A stretch of 64,000 bases of DNA from Pedobacter sp. Leaf41 (GCF_001422545.1 NZ_LMLE01000011.1:304854-368853); one strand, 5' to 3'. Numbered from the stretch's first letter, positions 51,763 through 61,900 are shown. A program made the numbers and translations. Notes: generated by a model not told the origin, from the sequence alone.

Positions 51763-54414
51763 ATGAGCCTACCCATACTATTTTCTCGCCTTTTTATTGT
51801 TTTTACAGTTCTTGTTTTTTCTGTTGCCGAAGGTTTTTCTCAAAAAATCGCCGTACAAAATTTAACTGTTGAGCATTTAGTAAATCCTTTTAGCGTAGAT
51901 AATTCCAAACCAAGGTTTAGTTGGAAGATGCAATCAGCTGTTAAAAATACATTGCAAGCCAGCTACGAAATAAGAGTAGGGAAAAACGAAGCGATTGACA
52001 AGAGTAGAGTTTGGACTTCAACTAAAAAGAGTGATCAATCTGTATTAGTAACTTACGCTGGTCCTGATCTGGAATCGAAAACAAAATATTTTTGGCAGGT
52101 GAGGGTGAAAGACAATCATGGGAATGCATCGAAATGGTCGCAAGTGCAATGGTTTCAAACGGGTTTAACGGAAAAAGATTGGGTTTCTAATTGGATAACT
52201 GTTTATGGCAAAGATACTTCGTTAGCGAGCCCAATGCTTAGAAAGGAATTTAATATTCGCAAGAAAGTAAAAACAGCTACCGCTTATATTACAGCCAAAG
52301 GTTTATATGAAGCTCGATTAAATGGCCAGCGAATAAGCGACCATTATTTTGCACCAGGGTGGACGAGTTATCAGGATCATTTACAATATCAGGTTTATGA
52401 TTTAACTGAGTCTGTAAAAACAGGTCTAAATGCTTTTGGAGTTACTTTAGGCGATGGTTGGTATAAAGGTAGGATAGGTTTCGCAGGGCAAAGTAAGTTT
52501 TACGGTGATACCAGGGCTTTACTTTTTCAATTAGAAGTTGTTTATGCGGATGGAACCAAAGAAATTTTTATAACGGATGATACTTGGAAAAGTTCCAATG
52601 GACCGATTTTATCATCAGATATTTATAATGGAGAAACTTACGATGCTCGAAAAGAGCAACCCGGATGGGATGATGTTGGTTTTGAAGAAAACGCACTATG
52701 GAAAGCGGCAAAAATTCTTCCTAAAGATAAAGTAAAATTGGTGGGCATGAGTGGTCCTCCCGTGAGAAAACATGAAACATTTAAACCGATTAAAATTTTT
52801 AAAACGCCATTGGGAGAGAGCGTGGTAGATTTCGGACAGAACATGGTGGGTTGGGTAATATTGAAAGCCAAAGGACCAGCAGGCACAAAAATAACGCTAG
52901 GTCATGCCGAAGTATTAGATAAAGCAGGTAATTTCTACACCACTAACTTGCGTTCGGCGAAGCAATCGAACGAATATATTCTTAAAGATAATGTAGCGCA
53001 AAGTTTTGAGCCTCATTTTACTTTCCAAGGGTTTCGGTACGTAAAAATTGATGGCTATCCTGGAGAATTAACTACAGATGCACTGACAGCAGTAGCCATA
53101 TATTCAGACATGAAACAAACGGGCAGTTTTACCAGTTCGAATACAATGTTAAATCAGTTGCAACATAATATCCAATGGGGACAAAAAGGAAATTTTGTTG
53201 ATGTTCCTACCGATTGTCCGCAAAGAGATGAACGTTTAGGTTGGACTGGTGATGCACAAGCTTTTGCAACCACAGCAGCTTACAATATGGATGTTGCCGG
53301 ATTTTTTACCAAGTGGATGAAAGACGTTTCGGCAGATCAATTGGAAAATGGAAGTGTGCCGTATGTAGTACCAAATGTGCTTAATAAACGCGATGCCGGG
53401 TCGGCAGGCTGGGCTGATGTAGCAACGATAGTTCCCTGGGATATGTATGTTGCTTATGGCGATAAAGGAATTTTAACCGCTCAATATACCAGTATGAAAA
53501 GGTGGGTAAATTATATTTCATCGGTTGCCAAAAATGATTTATGGAACTCGGGTTCGCACTTCGGCGATTGGTTATTTTATCGGCCAAATGATGATAATGA
53601 TGGTCGTGCAGCCGTAACGGATAAGTATATGATTGCACAAACATTTTACGCACACTCTACGCAACTGCTTATTAACGCGGCAAAAGTTTTGGGAAAAACT
53701 GATGATGTAAATCAATATGAAGCGTTACTGAAAAGAATTAAGCAAGCTTATGTAAATGAAAACATGACTGCAAATGGCAAGCTGGCTTCGAATACGCAAA
53801 CGGCCTATGTTTTGGCTTTGCAATTCGATATGTTACCAGAAGAAAACCGGAAACAAGCGGCAGAAAGATTGGTGCAAAATATTAAAGATTATGGTAACCA
53901 TTTAACCACAGGTTTTTTAGGAACACCATATTTATGCCATGTATTAAGTCGTTTTGGTTATGATAACGTAGCTTACGATTTATTGATGCAAGAAAGTTAT
54001 CCTTCTTGGTTATATCCAGTAAAAATGGGTGCTACTACCATTTGGGAAAGATGGGACGGTATTAAACAAGATGGATCTTTTCAAACACCAGATATGAATT
54101 CTTTCAATCATTATGCGTATGGTGCCATTGGCGATTGGATGTACAAAAATATAACAGGCATAAATCCTGTTGCAGAAAATCCTGGTTATAAGGAGGTATT
54201 AATTGCTCCAAAACCTGGTGGTAAATTATCGAGCGCAGCTGCAGAACTGGAAACGGTTTATGGTTTGGTAAAATCATCGTGGACATTAGAAAATGGTATT
54301 TTTAAATTAGACGTAACTATTCCGGCCAACTCAACCGCTACTGTAATATTGCCGAAAACCGATAAAAAGGAAAAAATTGGATCAGGAAATTATCATTTTG
54401 AATACAGATATTAA
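51763..54414 (+). CDS. Alpha-L-rhamnosidase, GH78
   Basis: 883 aa with a signal peptide (about 1-26, ending EGFSQ). N-terminal fibronectin-like domain (VEHLVNPFSVDNSKPRFSW), rhamnosidase N domains (about 160-330), beta domain (GQNMVGWVILKAKGPAGTKI), then the alpha/alpha barrel with DCPQRDERLGWTGDAQ (general acid region) and GATTIWERWDG. Exported enzyme removing terminal rhamnose from plant glycans or glycosides. Stands alone without transporter genes. Confidence 0.93.
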   Translation: MSLPILFSRLFIVFTVLVFSVAEGFSQKIAVQNLTVEHLVNPFSVDNSKPRFSWKMQSAVKNTLQASYEIRVGKNEAIDKSRVWTSTKKSDQSVLVTYAGPDLESKTKYFWQVRVKDNHGNASKWSQVQWFQTGLTEKDWVSNWITVYGKDTSLASPMLRKEFNIRKKVKTATAYITAKGLYEARLNGQRISDHYFAPGWTSYQDHLQYQVYDLTESVKTGLNAFGVTLGDGWYKGRIGFAGQSKFYGDTRALLFQLEVVYADGTKEIFITDDTWKSSNGPILSSDIYNGETYDARKEQPGWDDVGFEENALWKAAKILPKDKVKLVGMSGPPVRKHETFKPIKIFKTPLGESVVDFGQNMVGWVILKAKGPAGTKITLGHAEVLDKAGNFYTTNLRSAKQSNEYILKDNVAQSFEPHFTFQGFRYVKIDGYPGELTTDALTAVAIYSDMKQTGSFTSSNTMLNQLQHNIQWGQKGNFVDVPTDCPQRDERLGWTGDAQAFATTAAYNMDVAGFFTKWMKDVSADQLENGSVPYVVPNVLNKRDAGSAGWADVATIVPWDMYVAYGDKGILTAQYTSMKRWVNYISSVAKNDLWNSGSHFGDWLFYRPNDDNDGRAAVTDKYMIAQTFYAHSTQLLINAAKVLGKTDDVNQYEALLKRIKQAYVNENMTANGKLASNTQTAYVLALQFDMLPEENRKQAAERLVQNIKDYGNHLTTGFLGTPYLCHVLSRFGYDNVAYDLLMQESYPSWLYPVKMGATTIWERWDGIKQDGSFQTPDMNSFNHYAYGAIGDWMYKNITGINPVAENPGYKEVLIAPKPGGKLSSAAAELETVYGLVKSSWTLENGIFKLDVTIPANSTATVILPKTDKKEKIGSGNYHFEYRY

Positions 54415-54482
54415 TGCTTTAATATTGCAGGCTATTGCTTAATAAACGATAATTTCGATTGTAGCAGCAGTATAAAATTACT

Positions 54483-54944
54483 ATGTATAGCAAAGAAGAG
54501 GCAGCGAGGTTAAGGCAACAATTTTGGATCAGCTTTGGGCAGTATATGAAGCCAGTTCCGTCGGCGAGTGGTTCTACTGTACATTGGGTGAATTACAAAA
54601 CTGGTGTAAAAAACATCTTCTTTAAAATGGATGTGACCAACAAACAGGCGATTATTGCCATTCAGCTTACTCATTCTGATCCTGATATCAGGCATCTGAT
54701 TTTCGAGCAGTTTGAAGAATTTAAACTTATGTTCACTAATGCCATGAGTGAAGAATGGGATTGGGCAAAGGATTTTACCGACGATTATGGCAAGACAGTA
54801 AGTCAAATTTATACTTCGTTAACCGCTGTAAGTGTTTTCAACCAACAGCATTGGCCAGATCTTATTTCATTCTTTAAACCTCGTATTATTGCTTTAGATG
54901 AGTTTTGGGATCACGTAAAGCCGGTTTTTGAAGATCTTATTTAG
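54483..54944 (+). CDS. DUF4268 family protein
   Basis: 153 aa: MYSKEEAARLRQQFWISFGQYM at the start and VNYKTGVKNIFFKMDVT in the first half match DUF4268. Function unknown. The C-terminal end overlaps the converging TPR gene by 8 bases, leaving no room for a terminator. Confidence 0.85.
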   Translation: MYSKEEAARLRQQFWISFGQYMKPVPSASGSTVHWVNYKTGVKNIFFKMDVTNKQAIIAIQLTHSDPDIRHLIFEQFEEFKLMFTNAMSEEWDWAKDFTDDYGKTVSQIYTSLTAVSVFNQQHWPDLISFFKPRIIALDEFWDHVKPVFEDLI

Positions 54945-56085
54945 TTAAATCCATTTGCTCAATCCTTGCCTTTGCAAATTTAATCTCCTGCTCGTCTATC
55001 CTAACATTGGGTTTGCTTTTTAAATACAGTTTATAATAACTTTTGGCGGTTTTAATCTGTTTCAACTTTGTATCATAAAGTATCGCAAGCCGGTAATACA
55101 AAGTAGGATTGGTATCAAAAAAAAGCCCTTTTTTATAAGCAGCATTTGCCATTGAGTATTGCTGGTTCTCTTCGTAAGCCAAACCCAATAGTGCGTAATA
55201 GTTAGGAATATTGGGCGAAATGCCCTCATCAATTGTTTTCTTCGCATACATTGCTGCCATTTTAAAGTTTTTTAAATAGCGATAACATAGCGTTGTAAAG
55301 TATAGAGTGTTTTCATTCTGCATCTGCATTTTCTCCAATTGGGTAAACAACGCAACTGCTTTATCATATTTTTTGGTGAAGTAGTAAGCTTTTGCCACAT
55401 CTTTTATTACTGCAGCGTCCGGGCCAATCTTTAATAGTGCTTCGCCCGCAACAATTACTTCATCATATTTTTTCAGATAATTAGCTATTGGCAGTTTCGT
55501 TCTCTGTAAAACAAAATTTTCATTATCGGCTTTAATCGCAACATTTAAAACCTCGTAAGCTTTTCCGTAATCTTGATATAGGGCATGAACTTCTGCCAGA
55601 TCTACGGCAACATCGCCATCAGTAGGCATGAGTTTATTTGCCTTTAATAAATAAACACGCTTTAACGAGTCTTTATTAGAGTTGTACAGATTAGCCAAAA
55701 GCTTGTAAACGATAAAATTATTGCTATCAATTTCCACAATTGCGCCATAATACTGTTTTGCTTTATCGGTATTGCCTCTTCGGTTATTAATGCTGGCCAG
55801 ATTAAAAAGGATAGGCAAACTTTTAGATTGCAGTAAATTGGCCTTTAAATAATATTTTTCTGCCTCCACATTATTACCTGCCATTAAAAAACAATAACCC
55901 ATTTGAGTTAAGGCTTTCAAGTCGTCGGTATTTTCACCGTAATTCTGTTTAAGGTATTCCGCAGCCTCTGCATAACGCTGATTTTGATAGAAATCGAATA
56001 GTTTGTCTTTATCTAACGCCAGTTGTTGACCAAAAGCAATGATATTAAACAGCAATCCAACAGCAACCAAAGTGAATTTTTTCAT
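54937..56085 (-). CDS. Exported TPR-repeat protein
   Basis: 382 aa with a signal peptide (about 1-19, ending AFGQQ). Repeated 34-residue TPR units along most of the length (for example AEAAEYLKQNYGENTDDLKALTQMGYCF and YYALLGLAYEENQQYSMANAAYKKGL). A periplasmic scaffold is likely; partner unknown. Confidence 0.85.
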   Translation of the reverse strand: MKKFTLVAVGLLFNIIAFGQQLALDKDKLFDFYQNQRYAEAAEYLKQNYGENTDDLKALTQMGYCFLMAGNNVEAEKYYLKANLLQSKSLPILFNLASINNRRGNTDKAKQYYGAIVEIDSNNFIVYKLLANLYNSNKDSLKRVYLLKANKLMPTDGDVAVDLAEVHALYQDYGKAYEVLNVAIKADNENFVLQRTKLPIANYLKKYDEVIVAGEALLKIGPDAAVIKDVAKAYYFTKKYDKAVALFTQLEKMQMQNENTLYFTTLCYRYLKNFKMAAMYAKKTIDEGISPNIPNYYALLGLAYEENQQYSMANAAYKKGLFFDTNPTLYYRLAILYDTKLKQIKTAKSYYKLYLKSKPNVRIDEQEIKFAKARIEQMDLTK

Positions 56086-56163
56086 ACTTGAAAAGTTTTA
56101 AACTAATTTATTAGTTGTTTTTTGTAATTCCAAATAAATTGAATAAAAACAAAATGGACAGGT

Positions 56164-56496
56164 ATGGGTTTATTAGAAAACAGTATAAAATCAAAAGCTA
56201 TGAATACTTTAAAGAAGTTTGAATTAATGGAAAAGATTGTGCGTGAACTTGAGGATTTACAAAATTCGCAACAGGCACTTATTCAAAAGATTGGTAAAAT
56301 TGAAGTTGATAATATTGAACTTGGCGATACAAGGTTAGAAAAAGATGCTGGCGATATGCATCAAAGATTGGCAGACAATTTGGATACGATTGTGTCTATT
56401 TTAGACTATTTTGCTAACAAAACAGAAAATTTTGGCAATAAAAACAATGTTGATGCTTTGAAAGAACAAGAAGCTATTAACAACGCAACAAGCTAA
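56164..56496 (+). CDS. Hypothetical coiled-coil protein
   Basis: 110 aa, acidic, with a predicted coiled coil (about 20-60, KFELMEKIVRELEDLQNSQQALIQKIGKIEVD) and a helical C-terminal half. A later in-frame ATG at 56200 could be the true start. No family recognised. 21 bases before the beta-barrel gene, so possibly cotranscribed. Confidence 0.65.
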   Translation: MGLLENSIKSKAMNTLKKFELMEKIVRELEDLQNSQQALIQKIGKIEVDNIELGDTRLEKDAGDMHQRLADNLDTIVSILDYFANKTENFGNKNNVDALKEQEAINNATS

Positions 56497-56517
56497 GAAC
56501 TCTAAATCATCCCTATT

Positions 56518-57108
56518 ATGAAATTTTTATCTTTAACAGCAGCATTCTTATTGATATGCTTTTTTGCAAGTGCGCAAATTTTACCCTCATTTCAGTTTGG
56601 TTTAAAAGCAGGAGCTAACTTCTCCAAGTTTGATTCGGAGAATACTTTTAGCAGTGATAACCGTGCTGGATTTTATGGAGGAGTTTGGGCCAGGATTGGT
56701 GCAGCGGGAATCCATTTTCAACCAGAACTGTACTTATCAGGCAAGAAAGCTGATTTAATTAGCGATGCAACGGGAGAGGTAAATAAAGTTCGCTTCACAA
56801 GTTTAGATGTGCCTTTGTTAATAGGTACAAAGTTCGGCGCTGCTGGTATTGGCGTTAGATTAAACACTGGGCCAATGTTCTCTTTAATTATTGATGAAAA
56901 CCAAAGTTTCGGTCAAGCTGCGGGCAGCGTATTTAAAGCCGATTTTAAAAACCAGGCGCTAGCTTGGCAATTTGGGGCGGGAGTAGATATAAAGAAGCTT
57001 AGTTTGGAAGCAAGGTACGAACTTGGTTTGTCAAAAATTAACAAATCAGGTTATCCAGGAACGAAGTTAAATTTGTTTACTGTGGGCCTTGGTTACAGAT
57101 TATTTTAG
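56518..57108 (+). CDS. Outer-membrane beta-barrel protein (porin family, PorT-like)
   Basis: 196 aa. Signal peptide ending FASAQI; then alternating beta strands with FGLKAGANFSKFDS, FYGGVWARIGAAGIHFQPELYLSGK, and VGLGYRLF at the C-terminus with a terminal Phe. Typical small eight-strand barrel of Bacteroidota; function unknown. Confidence 0.88.
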   Translation: MKFLSLTAAFLLICFFASAQILPSFQFGLKAGANFSKFDSENTFSSDNRAGFYGGVWARIGAAGIHFQPELYLSGKKADLISDATGEVNKVRFTSLDVPLLIGTKFGAAGIGVRLNTGPMFSLIIDENQSFGQAAGSVFKADFKNQALAWQFGAGVDIKKLSLEARYELGLSKINKSGYPGTKLNLFTVGLGYRLF

Positions 57109-57128
57109 TAAAAAGCATCCCATGTAAG

Positions 57129-57159
57129 AAAGCAAATCGAGAGATTTGCTTTTTTTTTA
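57129..57159 (+). terminator. Terminator after the beta-barrel gene
   Basis: AAAGCAAATC (57129-57138) pairs with GATTTGCTTT (57143-57152), then T's overlapping the end of the converging gene. Confidence 0.88.
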
Positions 57160-58083
57160 TTCCGGTTTTTCTGTATCCACTTCTGTTAACTCGTAGGCAT
57201 AAGACCCATTTTTAGGAATAATCGGCGTTTCGCGACCAATGCTTAAAGCCTTTATGTATGATGCTCCGAAGTAAAAGATTAAGGAAGAATAAAACACGAA
57301 CAACATAATTACAATGAGTGACCCTGCTGAGCCATAAATATTACTGATGTTGCTTAGCGGCAACAAAATGCGTAAAATGTATTTTCCTGCTGTAAACAAG
57401 CAGCCTGTAAGTAAACCACCAGACAATGCCGCTTTCCATGTTGGCCTTCCATTAGTTAAATACCGAAATAGCATGGTAAACCAGGTTGTAACGATAATTA
57501 CAAATACAATCTGATTTAAAATTGAAGTTAAAATCAATCCGAATGATGGTGAATTAGTTTTTAAATAGGCACCTATAATGGCTTGAACACTATCGGCAAG
57601 TAGGCCGATAAAAAAAAGAATGCCCGCCAATAGGATAATAGTCATAGAAATTGCCCGAGACTTTAAGGTACTTAAAACTCCTTTTTTGTCTTTTTGCCCG
57701 ATGTTCCAAATTTGTTCCAGCGAATTCTTGATCACGTTGAAAAGAGTAGTAGCTACGAAAAGAAAAAAAATAAAACTGAAAAGGGTGATGTACCAGGCTT
57801 GATCTACTCCCCGAATGTTTCTTAATGTTGATCTGATTTGTTGGATACTGTCATCATCAAGAATGTTTGCCAAACGCTCAAACAGGTTAGTTGCCAACAT
57901 TCGTCTATCGGTAAACATCCCAAACAACCTGATTAAAATAATCAAAATAGGAGGGAGCGCAAAGTTGGTGAAGAATGCGGTTGCCCCTGCTAAACGTAAG
58001 GGGTCGTTTTTTTGAAACAAAGAAAAAGCATTTCTAGCAGTAGCAAAAAAGAACTTAAAATCCAGGTTGATTTTTAATGGCAT
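57157..58083 (-). CDS. YihY/BrkB family membrane protein
   Basis: 308 aa with about six membrane segments. NDPLRLAGATAFFTNFALPPILIILIRLFG near the start is the YihY family signature (formerly misnamed ribonuclease BN). A transport function has been suggested for the family; none is assigned here. C-terminal tail cytosolic and charged. Confidence 0.88.
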   Translation of the reverse strand: MPLKINLDFKFFFATARNAFSLFQKNDPLRLAGATAFFTNFALPPILIILIRLFGMFTDRRMLATNLFERLANILDDDSIQQIRSTLRNIRGVDQAWYITLFSFIFFLFVATTLFNVIKNSLEQIWNIGQKDKKGVLSTLKSRAISMTIILLAGILFFIGLLADSVQAIIGAYLKTNSPSFGLILTSILNQIVFVIIVTTWFTMLFRYLTNGRPTWKAALSGGLLTGCLFTAGKYILRILLPLSNISNIYGSAGSLIVIMLFVFYSSLIFYFGASYIKALSIGRETPIIPKNGSYAYELTEVDTEKPE

Positions 58084-58101
58084 TGTTTCAATATAAAAAC
58101 T

Positions 58102-58142
58102 AAAAGCCCGAAAATACTAAAAAAGGTTCATTTCGGGCTTTT
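58102..58142 (-). terminator. Terminator of the META-domain lipoprotein gene
   Basis: AAAAGCCCGAAA (58102-58114 region) pairs with TTTCGGGCTTTT (58131-58142); on the - strand it is followed by AGTTTTTAT. Confidence 0.75.
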
Positions 58143-58159
58143 GAATATTTAAAATGTTG

Positions 58160-58558
58160 CTAATCTATTTTACTAAAAACCAACAGCTTTTGTGTACCGT
58201 TTGATAAGGTAAGTTGATTATTTTCAATTTTTGCGGCATTAACCTGATTAATTGCTTGTAAATAAGCACGCTCAGCGGCATCGGTTTCCTGACAAAACAT
58301 TTTGGTGCTAAATAAATTTTTAAGCATAATTTTATTATCAACTACCTCTGCCTTACCGCCATAGTTATTGCAAAAAGATTTGCCAGTTACTTTTAAACTA
58401 TCTCCGAAGTTCAAAGTTGCCTTTGTGGTGGTTGGTAAAGTTAAACCTGGTAGTTCAGTGAGTTCCCATTTGGTTTGAGTCAATTTATTTTGGTCAAATT
58501 TTTCCAAACAAGCACTGAATAAGCATACGACCAGGCAACAAATAAGTAAATTTTTCAT
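58160..58558 (-). CDS. META-domain (HslJ-like) lipoprotein
   Basis: 132 aa. Lipobox FSAC puts the lipidated residue at Cys17. KWELTELPG, FCNNYGG and a closing beta strand pattern match META domains, which in HslJ are linked to novobiocin tolerance and in others to protease inhibition. Function here unknown. Confidence 0.85.
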   Translation of the reverse strand: MKNLLICCLVVCLFSACLEKFDQNKLTQTKWELTELPGLTLPTTTKATLNFGDSLKVTGKSFCNNYGGKAEVVDNKIMLKNLFSTKMFCQETDAAERAYLQAINQVNAAKIENNQLTLSNGTQKLLVFSKID

Positions 58559-58915
58559 GGATTTTTATTTTTAAAATTGATATCAAAAACTAAACCAAGA
58601 TCATGATTACGAAAGTGATATGGTTTGGTTTAAGAAAGCTGGATTCTAATTTGAAGCATACGAATTTGTGAAACAACACTGCGCAAAGATTACAGTTGAT
58701 GTCGTTGCTTTAGGGTTGCCCAACAAATGGCTGAAAATGATAAGCCTGCTAATCCGAATAGCTGTAAAGAATTTGTGGATGTTCCAGTGAATATCTAAAA
58801 TTCACTGCATGATAATTTCAAACTATAGAGAGATTAATTAATTTTGAGCTGATAAGGGTTGGTTTGAACATTTTTTAATTATACCCTTCAAAGCGCTCAT
58901 CATAAATAAAAGACA
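58559..58915. other. Intergenic region without a gene
   Basis: About 355 bases between divergent genes. Only very short frames (largest about 22 codons). Partly complementary AAACCAAG / TGGTTTGG words near 58590-58635 could form a weak hairpin. Nothing else seen. Confidence 0.6.
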
Positions 58916-59455
58916 GTGATTGACATTAAATACATTTTAAAAGAAGAGGATTTTTTACAGGCCAATTTGTATTTCTTCAAAAAGGAAGGGAAACTAAAGC
59001 AAATCATCATCAGAACTTGGCTAGCCTATTTGTTTATTATTTCCATTATCATTGGATTTCTCGTTTGGAAAGAAGAAATGCTGATGGCTTTAGTGCTTGT
59101 TTGTATTTTGGCAATCATTACATTTTTTCATTCGGGTAGAATGAGAAGACATTATTTTCACTATTATAAAAAGAAAGTAAAGGTGTATGAGAGCAGATTC
59201 TTTAAGGAAGTAAAGTTGAAAGTTACGGATACTCACTTACATAATGAAAGCGTCGCTGGGCAATCTAATGTGTTTTTAGCTCAAATTAGTTCCATTGATG
59301 AAACTCAAAATTATTTCTTTATTAAATTAAAATTTGAAGGGATAATCATTCCAAAAAGCGAACTAAATAACGTTAGCGAATTGAGGAATGATTTAATTGA
59401 GCTTGCCAAAAAAGTGAATGTACAATATCAGGAAGATCTAAATTGGAAATGGTAA
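58916..59455 (+). CDS. YcxB-like membrane protein
   Basis: 179 aa from a GTG start. Two membrane segments (about 34-50 and 57-72) followed by a soluble C-terminal domain (VTDTHLHNESVAGQSNVFLAQI...FIIPKSEL) that resembles the YcxB-like family. Function unknown. Confidence 0.7.
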   Translation: MIDIKYILKEEDFLQANLYFFKKEGKLKQIIIRTWLAYLFIISIIIGFLVWKEEMLMALVLVCILAIITFFHSGRMRRHYFHYYKKKVKVYESRFFKEVKLKVTDTHLHNESVAGQSNVFLAQISSIDETQNYFFIKLKFEGIIIPKSELNNVSELRNDLIELAKKVNVQYQEDLNWKW

Positions 59456-59511
59456 GCATTTGATTCGCTTAAGGAAGATTTTTTAGATGGGAGGTTCAAA
59501 TTACCTTCCAC

Positions 59512-59688
59512 TTATTTAAAAAACCTCAGTTGCAAAAAAATCAAGAGGCCTGATCCGATCACTACCATTATTATAAGCATGGTCAGTTGAACTTTTAATC
59601 TTGCATAATCTTTCATGTTATACGCAACCCGAGCGTCATTTGTTTTCCTTGCCAGCAGGATAAAAATGAACGGGATTAAAAGCAGCAT
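59512..59688 (-). CDS. Small two-helix membrane protein
   Basis: 58 aa (ATG 59688, stop at 59512): MLLLIPFIFILLARKTNDARV, a basic/polar middle (MKDYARLKVQLT), then LIIMVVIGSGLLIFLQLRFFK. Two hydrophobic helices at about 1-13 and 36-53 with positive flanks. Codon use looks coding, and an in-frame TAG lies just upstream. Unknown function. Confidence 0.6.
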   Translation of the reverse strand: MLLLIPFIFILLARKTNDARVAYNMKDYARLKVQLTMLIIMVVIGSGLLIFLQLRFFK

Positions 59689-59780
59689 AACAGATAAAGG
59701 TGTTTTAAACTAATATAGTCAGAATTAACGAATCTATCTTCGAGATAACGAATAAAAGTTTTAAGGGATTTTTAAAAACT

Positions 59781-60302
59781 TCAAGGTTTTTCCGCTTTCA
59801 ACCAGTGATGCGCTCTCCCATGGTAATCAAAAATATTGATTTTTTGCAAGCCTAATTTTTCCAAAACTTTTATTGAAGCTATATTTTCTGTATGGGCAAT
59901 ACCAATAATTTCGTTTAGTTTTAAGATATCAAAACCGTATTTCATCGATGCTTGAGCAGATTCAGTAGCATAGCCTTTACCCCAAAATTTCTTGATGAAA
60001 CGATAACCGAGATCATAATAATTGAAATGGTTATTATAGGTTTCTTTAATTAATTTTAAACCACTCCAGCCTACAAATTGATTGGAATCTTTTTCAATTA
60101 CTGCCCAACGGCCAATGCCGTTTTCAATATATTGCTGCTGAATGTAGGCGAGATCGGCAAAACTTTGTTCGAGGGTCAACACTGGTTTGTTGCCTAAAAA
60201 CTGATGTACGGCAGGGTCGCTGTCTAAGTCAAACATTCCTTGTGCATCAGTTTCTTGCAATTCGCGAAGAATTAGCCTTTCTGTTTCTATCGTAACACTC
60301 AT
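59781..60302 (-). CDS. GNAT acetyltransferase (RimJ/RimL-like)
   Basis: 173 aa. ETERLILRELQETDAQGMF at the start; acetyl-CoA loop region WGKGYATESAQASMKYGFD, and HTENIASIKVLEKLGLQK, the motif-B signature of the RimJ/RimL type. Substrate unknown. Confidence 0.93.
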   Translation of the reverse strand: MSVTIETERLILRELQETDAQGMFDLDSDPAVHQFLGNKPVLTLEQSFADLAYIQQQYIENGIGRWAVIEKDSNQFVGWSGLKLIKETYNNHFNYYDLGYRFIKKFWGKGYATESAQASMKYGFDILKLNEIIGIAHTENIASIKVLEKLGLQKINIFDYHGRAHHWLKAEKP

Positions 60303-60439
60303 TTTTCTAAATTTAGTTAGTTTTCAATAGAATGCAATCATGTATTTTTTTTGTTAATCAGAAATTTAATTCATTGGCTTTTAATTTAAAAGCAACAAAA
60401 GATGATAAATTAGCCAAAAAATTAAAGCTATTCCTTTTT

Positions 60440-61231
60440 ATGAAAAACACACTATTTGCTCTTTTTCTGTCGGTTATTTTATTTGGCTGTACGGGTGGAG
60501 GGCTCGAAAAAACCCTAACATCAAAAGCATTTGCTGATCAAGATGATTTTAATGAATTTCCCAAATTTAAGGATAAGATTTTGTCTGTTGAAGATGTTTA
60601 CGACAAGAATCCGGATAGCTCTGGTGGTTTTACGGTTAAATTAAAAGATACTGCGTTATTCATCCAAGATGGATCAAAACCTCTGGCCAAAAAATATCAG
60701 GACGCCCGATTTATCAATTCACAAAAAACTGCAGTTTTGGTACAAATAGCAGATGGTGCCGGAAAAATATCGCCGTTCTATATCATTACACTTAAAGATG
60801 GCATGCCAATGGCGGTAGCATTATCAATGCCTTCAAAAGGCGCCAAGGATAAAGATTTTGCCAAAGGTTTGGAAGAAATCACCCGGACAACGGTAGTGGT
60901 AAATAACGATTTTGTGGTGGCTACTGTGCGTGGAAAGGTTTATCCTATTAAAAGACAAAATCCATCAGAACTGATTCAGGGTAACTTCATTTTATATTCT
61001 GCTGATAAATCGACACTTGTTTTCGCAGTTGATAAAGGCTTATACCAGGTAAATTATTTAACGGGCGAAACCATGACCTTACCAGTTCCTGCAAAGGTGT
61101 TAAACTCTGAAACTATGGTGAGAGAGATTCAACAAAATTATAGCTGGGAGAAAAACAGTCGCGGCACTTCGTTTTTGAAAGCAAACCCCGATGATGACCG
61201 CATTGTAGACATCAGAGAATTTAAACACTAA
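60440..61231 (+). CDS. Lipoprotein of unknown function
   Basis: 263 aa from ATG 60440 (MKNTLFALFLSVILFGC); the longer frame from 60332 adds a stretch unlike a signal peptide. Lipobox LFGC. The rest is mixed beta-rich sequence without a family I know. Confidence 0.7.
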   Translation: MKNTLFALFLSVILFGCTGGGLEKTLTSKAFADQDDFNEFPKFKDKILSVEDVYDKNPDSSGGFTVKLKDTALFIQDGSKPLAKKYQDARFINSQKTAVLVQIADGAGKISPFYIITLKDGMPMAVALSMPSKGAKDKDFAKGLEEITRTTVVVNNDFVVATVRGKVYPIKRQNPSELIQGNFILYSADKSTLVFAVDKGLYQVNYLTGETMTLPVPAKVLNSETMVREIQQNYSWEKNSRGTSFLKANPDDDRIVDIREFKH

Positions 61232-61290
61232 GTTTTTAATGGTTTCATCTGATGAAATAGACAACTAGTAATTTTTTATCAGATGATTCA

Positions 61291-61900
61291 TTAAACAACC
61301 ATCGTTCTAAAAGTTAAATTGATTCGGGGTTTAGTTACTTTCTTACTCGGAGGTAAGCGATGTAACCAAAAGGTTTGGGTTTCGTCCTTCATCACCATTA
61401 AACTGCCGTGTTCCAAAAAAGTAGTGATGGTTTCTTTGGTCTGCTTATGCTTAAATAAAAATCTTCTTTCGGCACCAAAACTCATAGAGGCGATGGCGGT
61501 ATTTTTTTCCCAAAGTTTTTTCATCATCGCTGTGGTAGGCCATTCCTTCATCGCCATTATGGTACAAGTTTAACAGGCACGAATTAAATTTGGTGCCTGT
61601 TTTTTGTTCTGCAATGGCTTTAAGCTTCAATAATGTATTAGTCCATGGAAGCGCACGTTTAGTGGCATTTGAATAGGTGTAAGCGTAACCCTCATCGCCA
61701 TACCAAGCTACCTTTCGTTTGGTAATAATATGTTTGCCCATAATAAAGGCTTCGTCATTTTTCCACTCGATGGTATGCATTAACTCGTTAAAATATTCGT
61801 TGGTAATTTCAGGCGTAAATAACTTGCCCAAATAAGTTACCGTACCACTATGAGGTAGTAAATTTTGATCGGGATCGCTCTTAGTATTAAATAAATCCAT
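61291..61900 (-). pseudogene. AlkB-like 2-oxoglutarate dioxygenase with a frameshift
   Basis: The N-terminal frame (61900 down to about 61502) carries NLYHNGDEGMAYHSDDEKTLG, with the iron ligands His and Asp of HSD. A run of seven A's (forward T's 61502-61508) then shifts the frame. The other frame continues with NTAIASMSFGAERRFLFKH, LHRLPPSKKVTKPRINLTFR, with the third His ligand and the 2-oxoglutarate Arg. One base fewer would join the halves into a complete protein of about 203 aa. Either a recent mutation, a sequencing error in a homopolymer, or slippage. AlkB proteins repair alkylated DNA or RNA. Confidence 0.85.
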
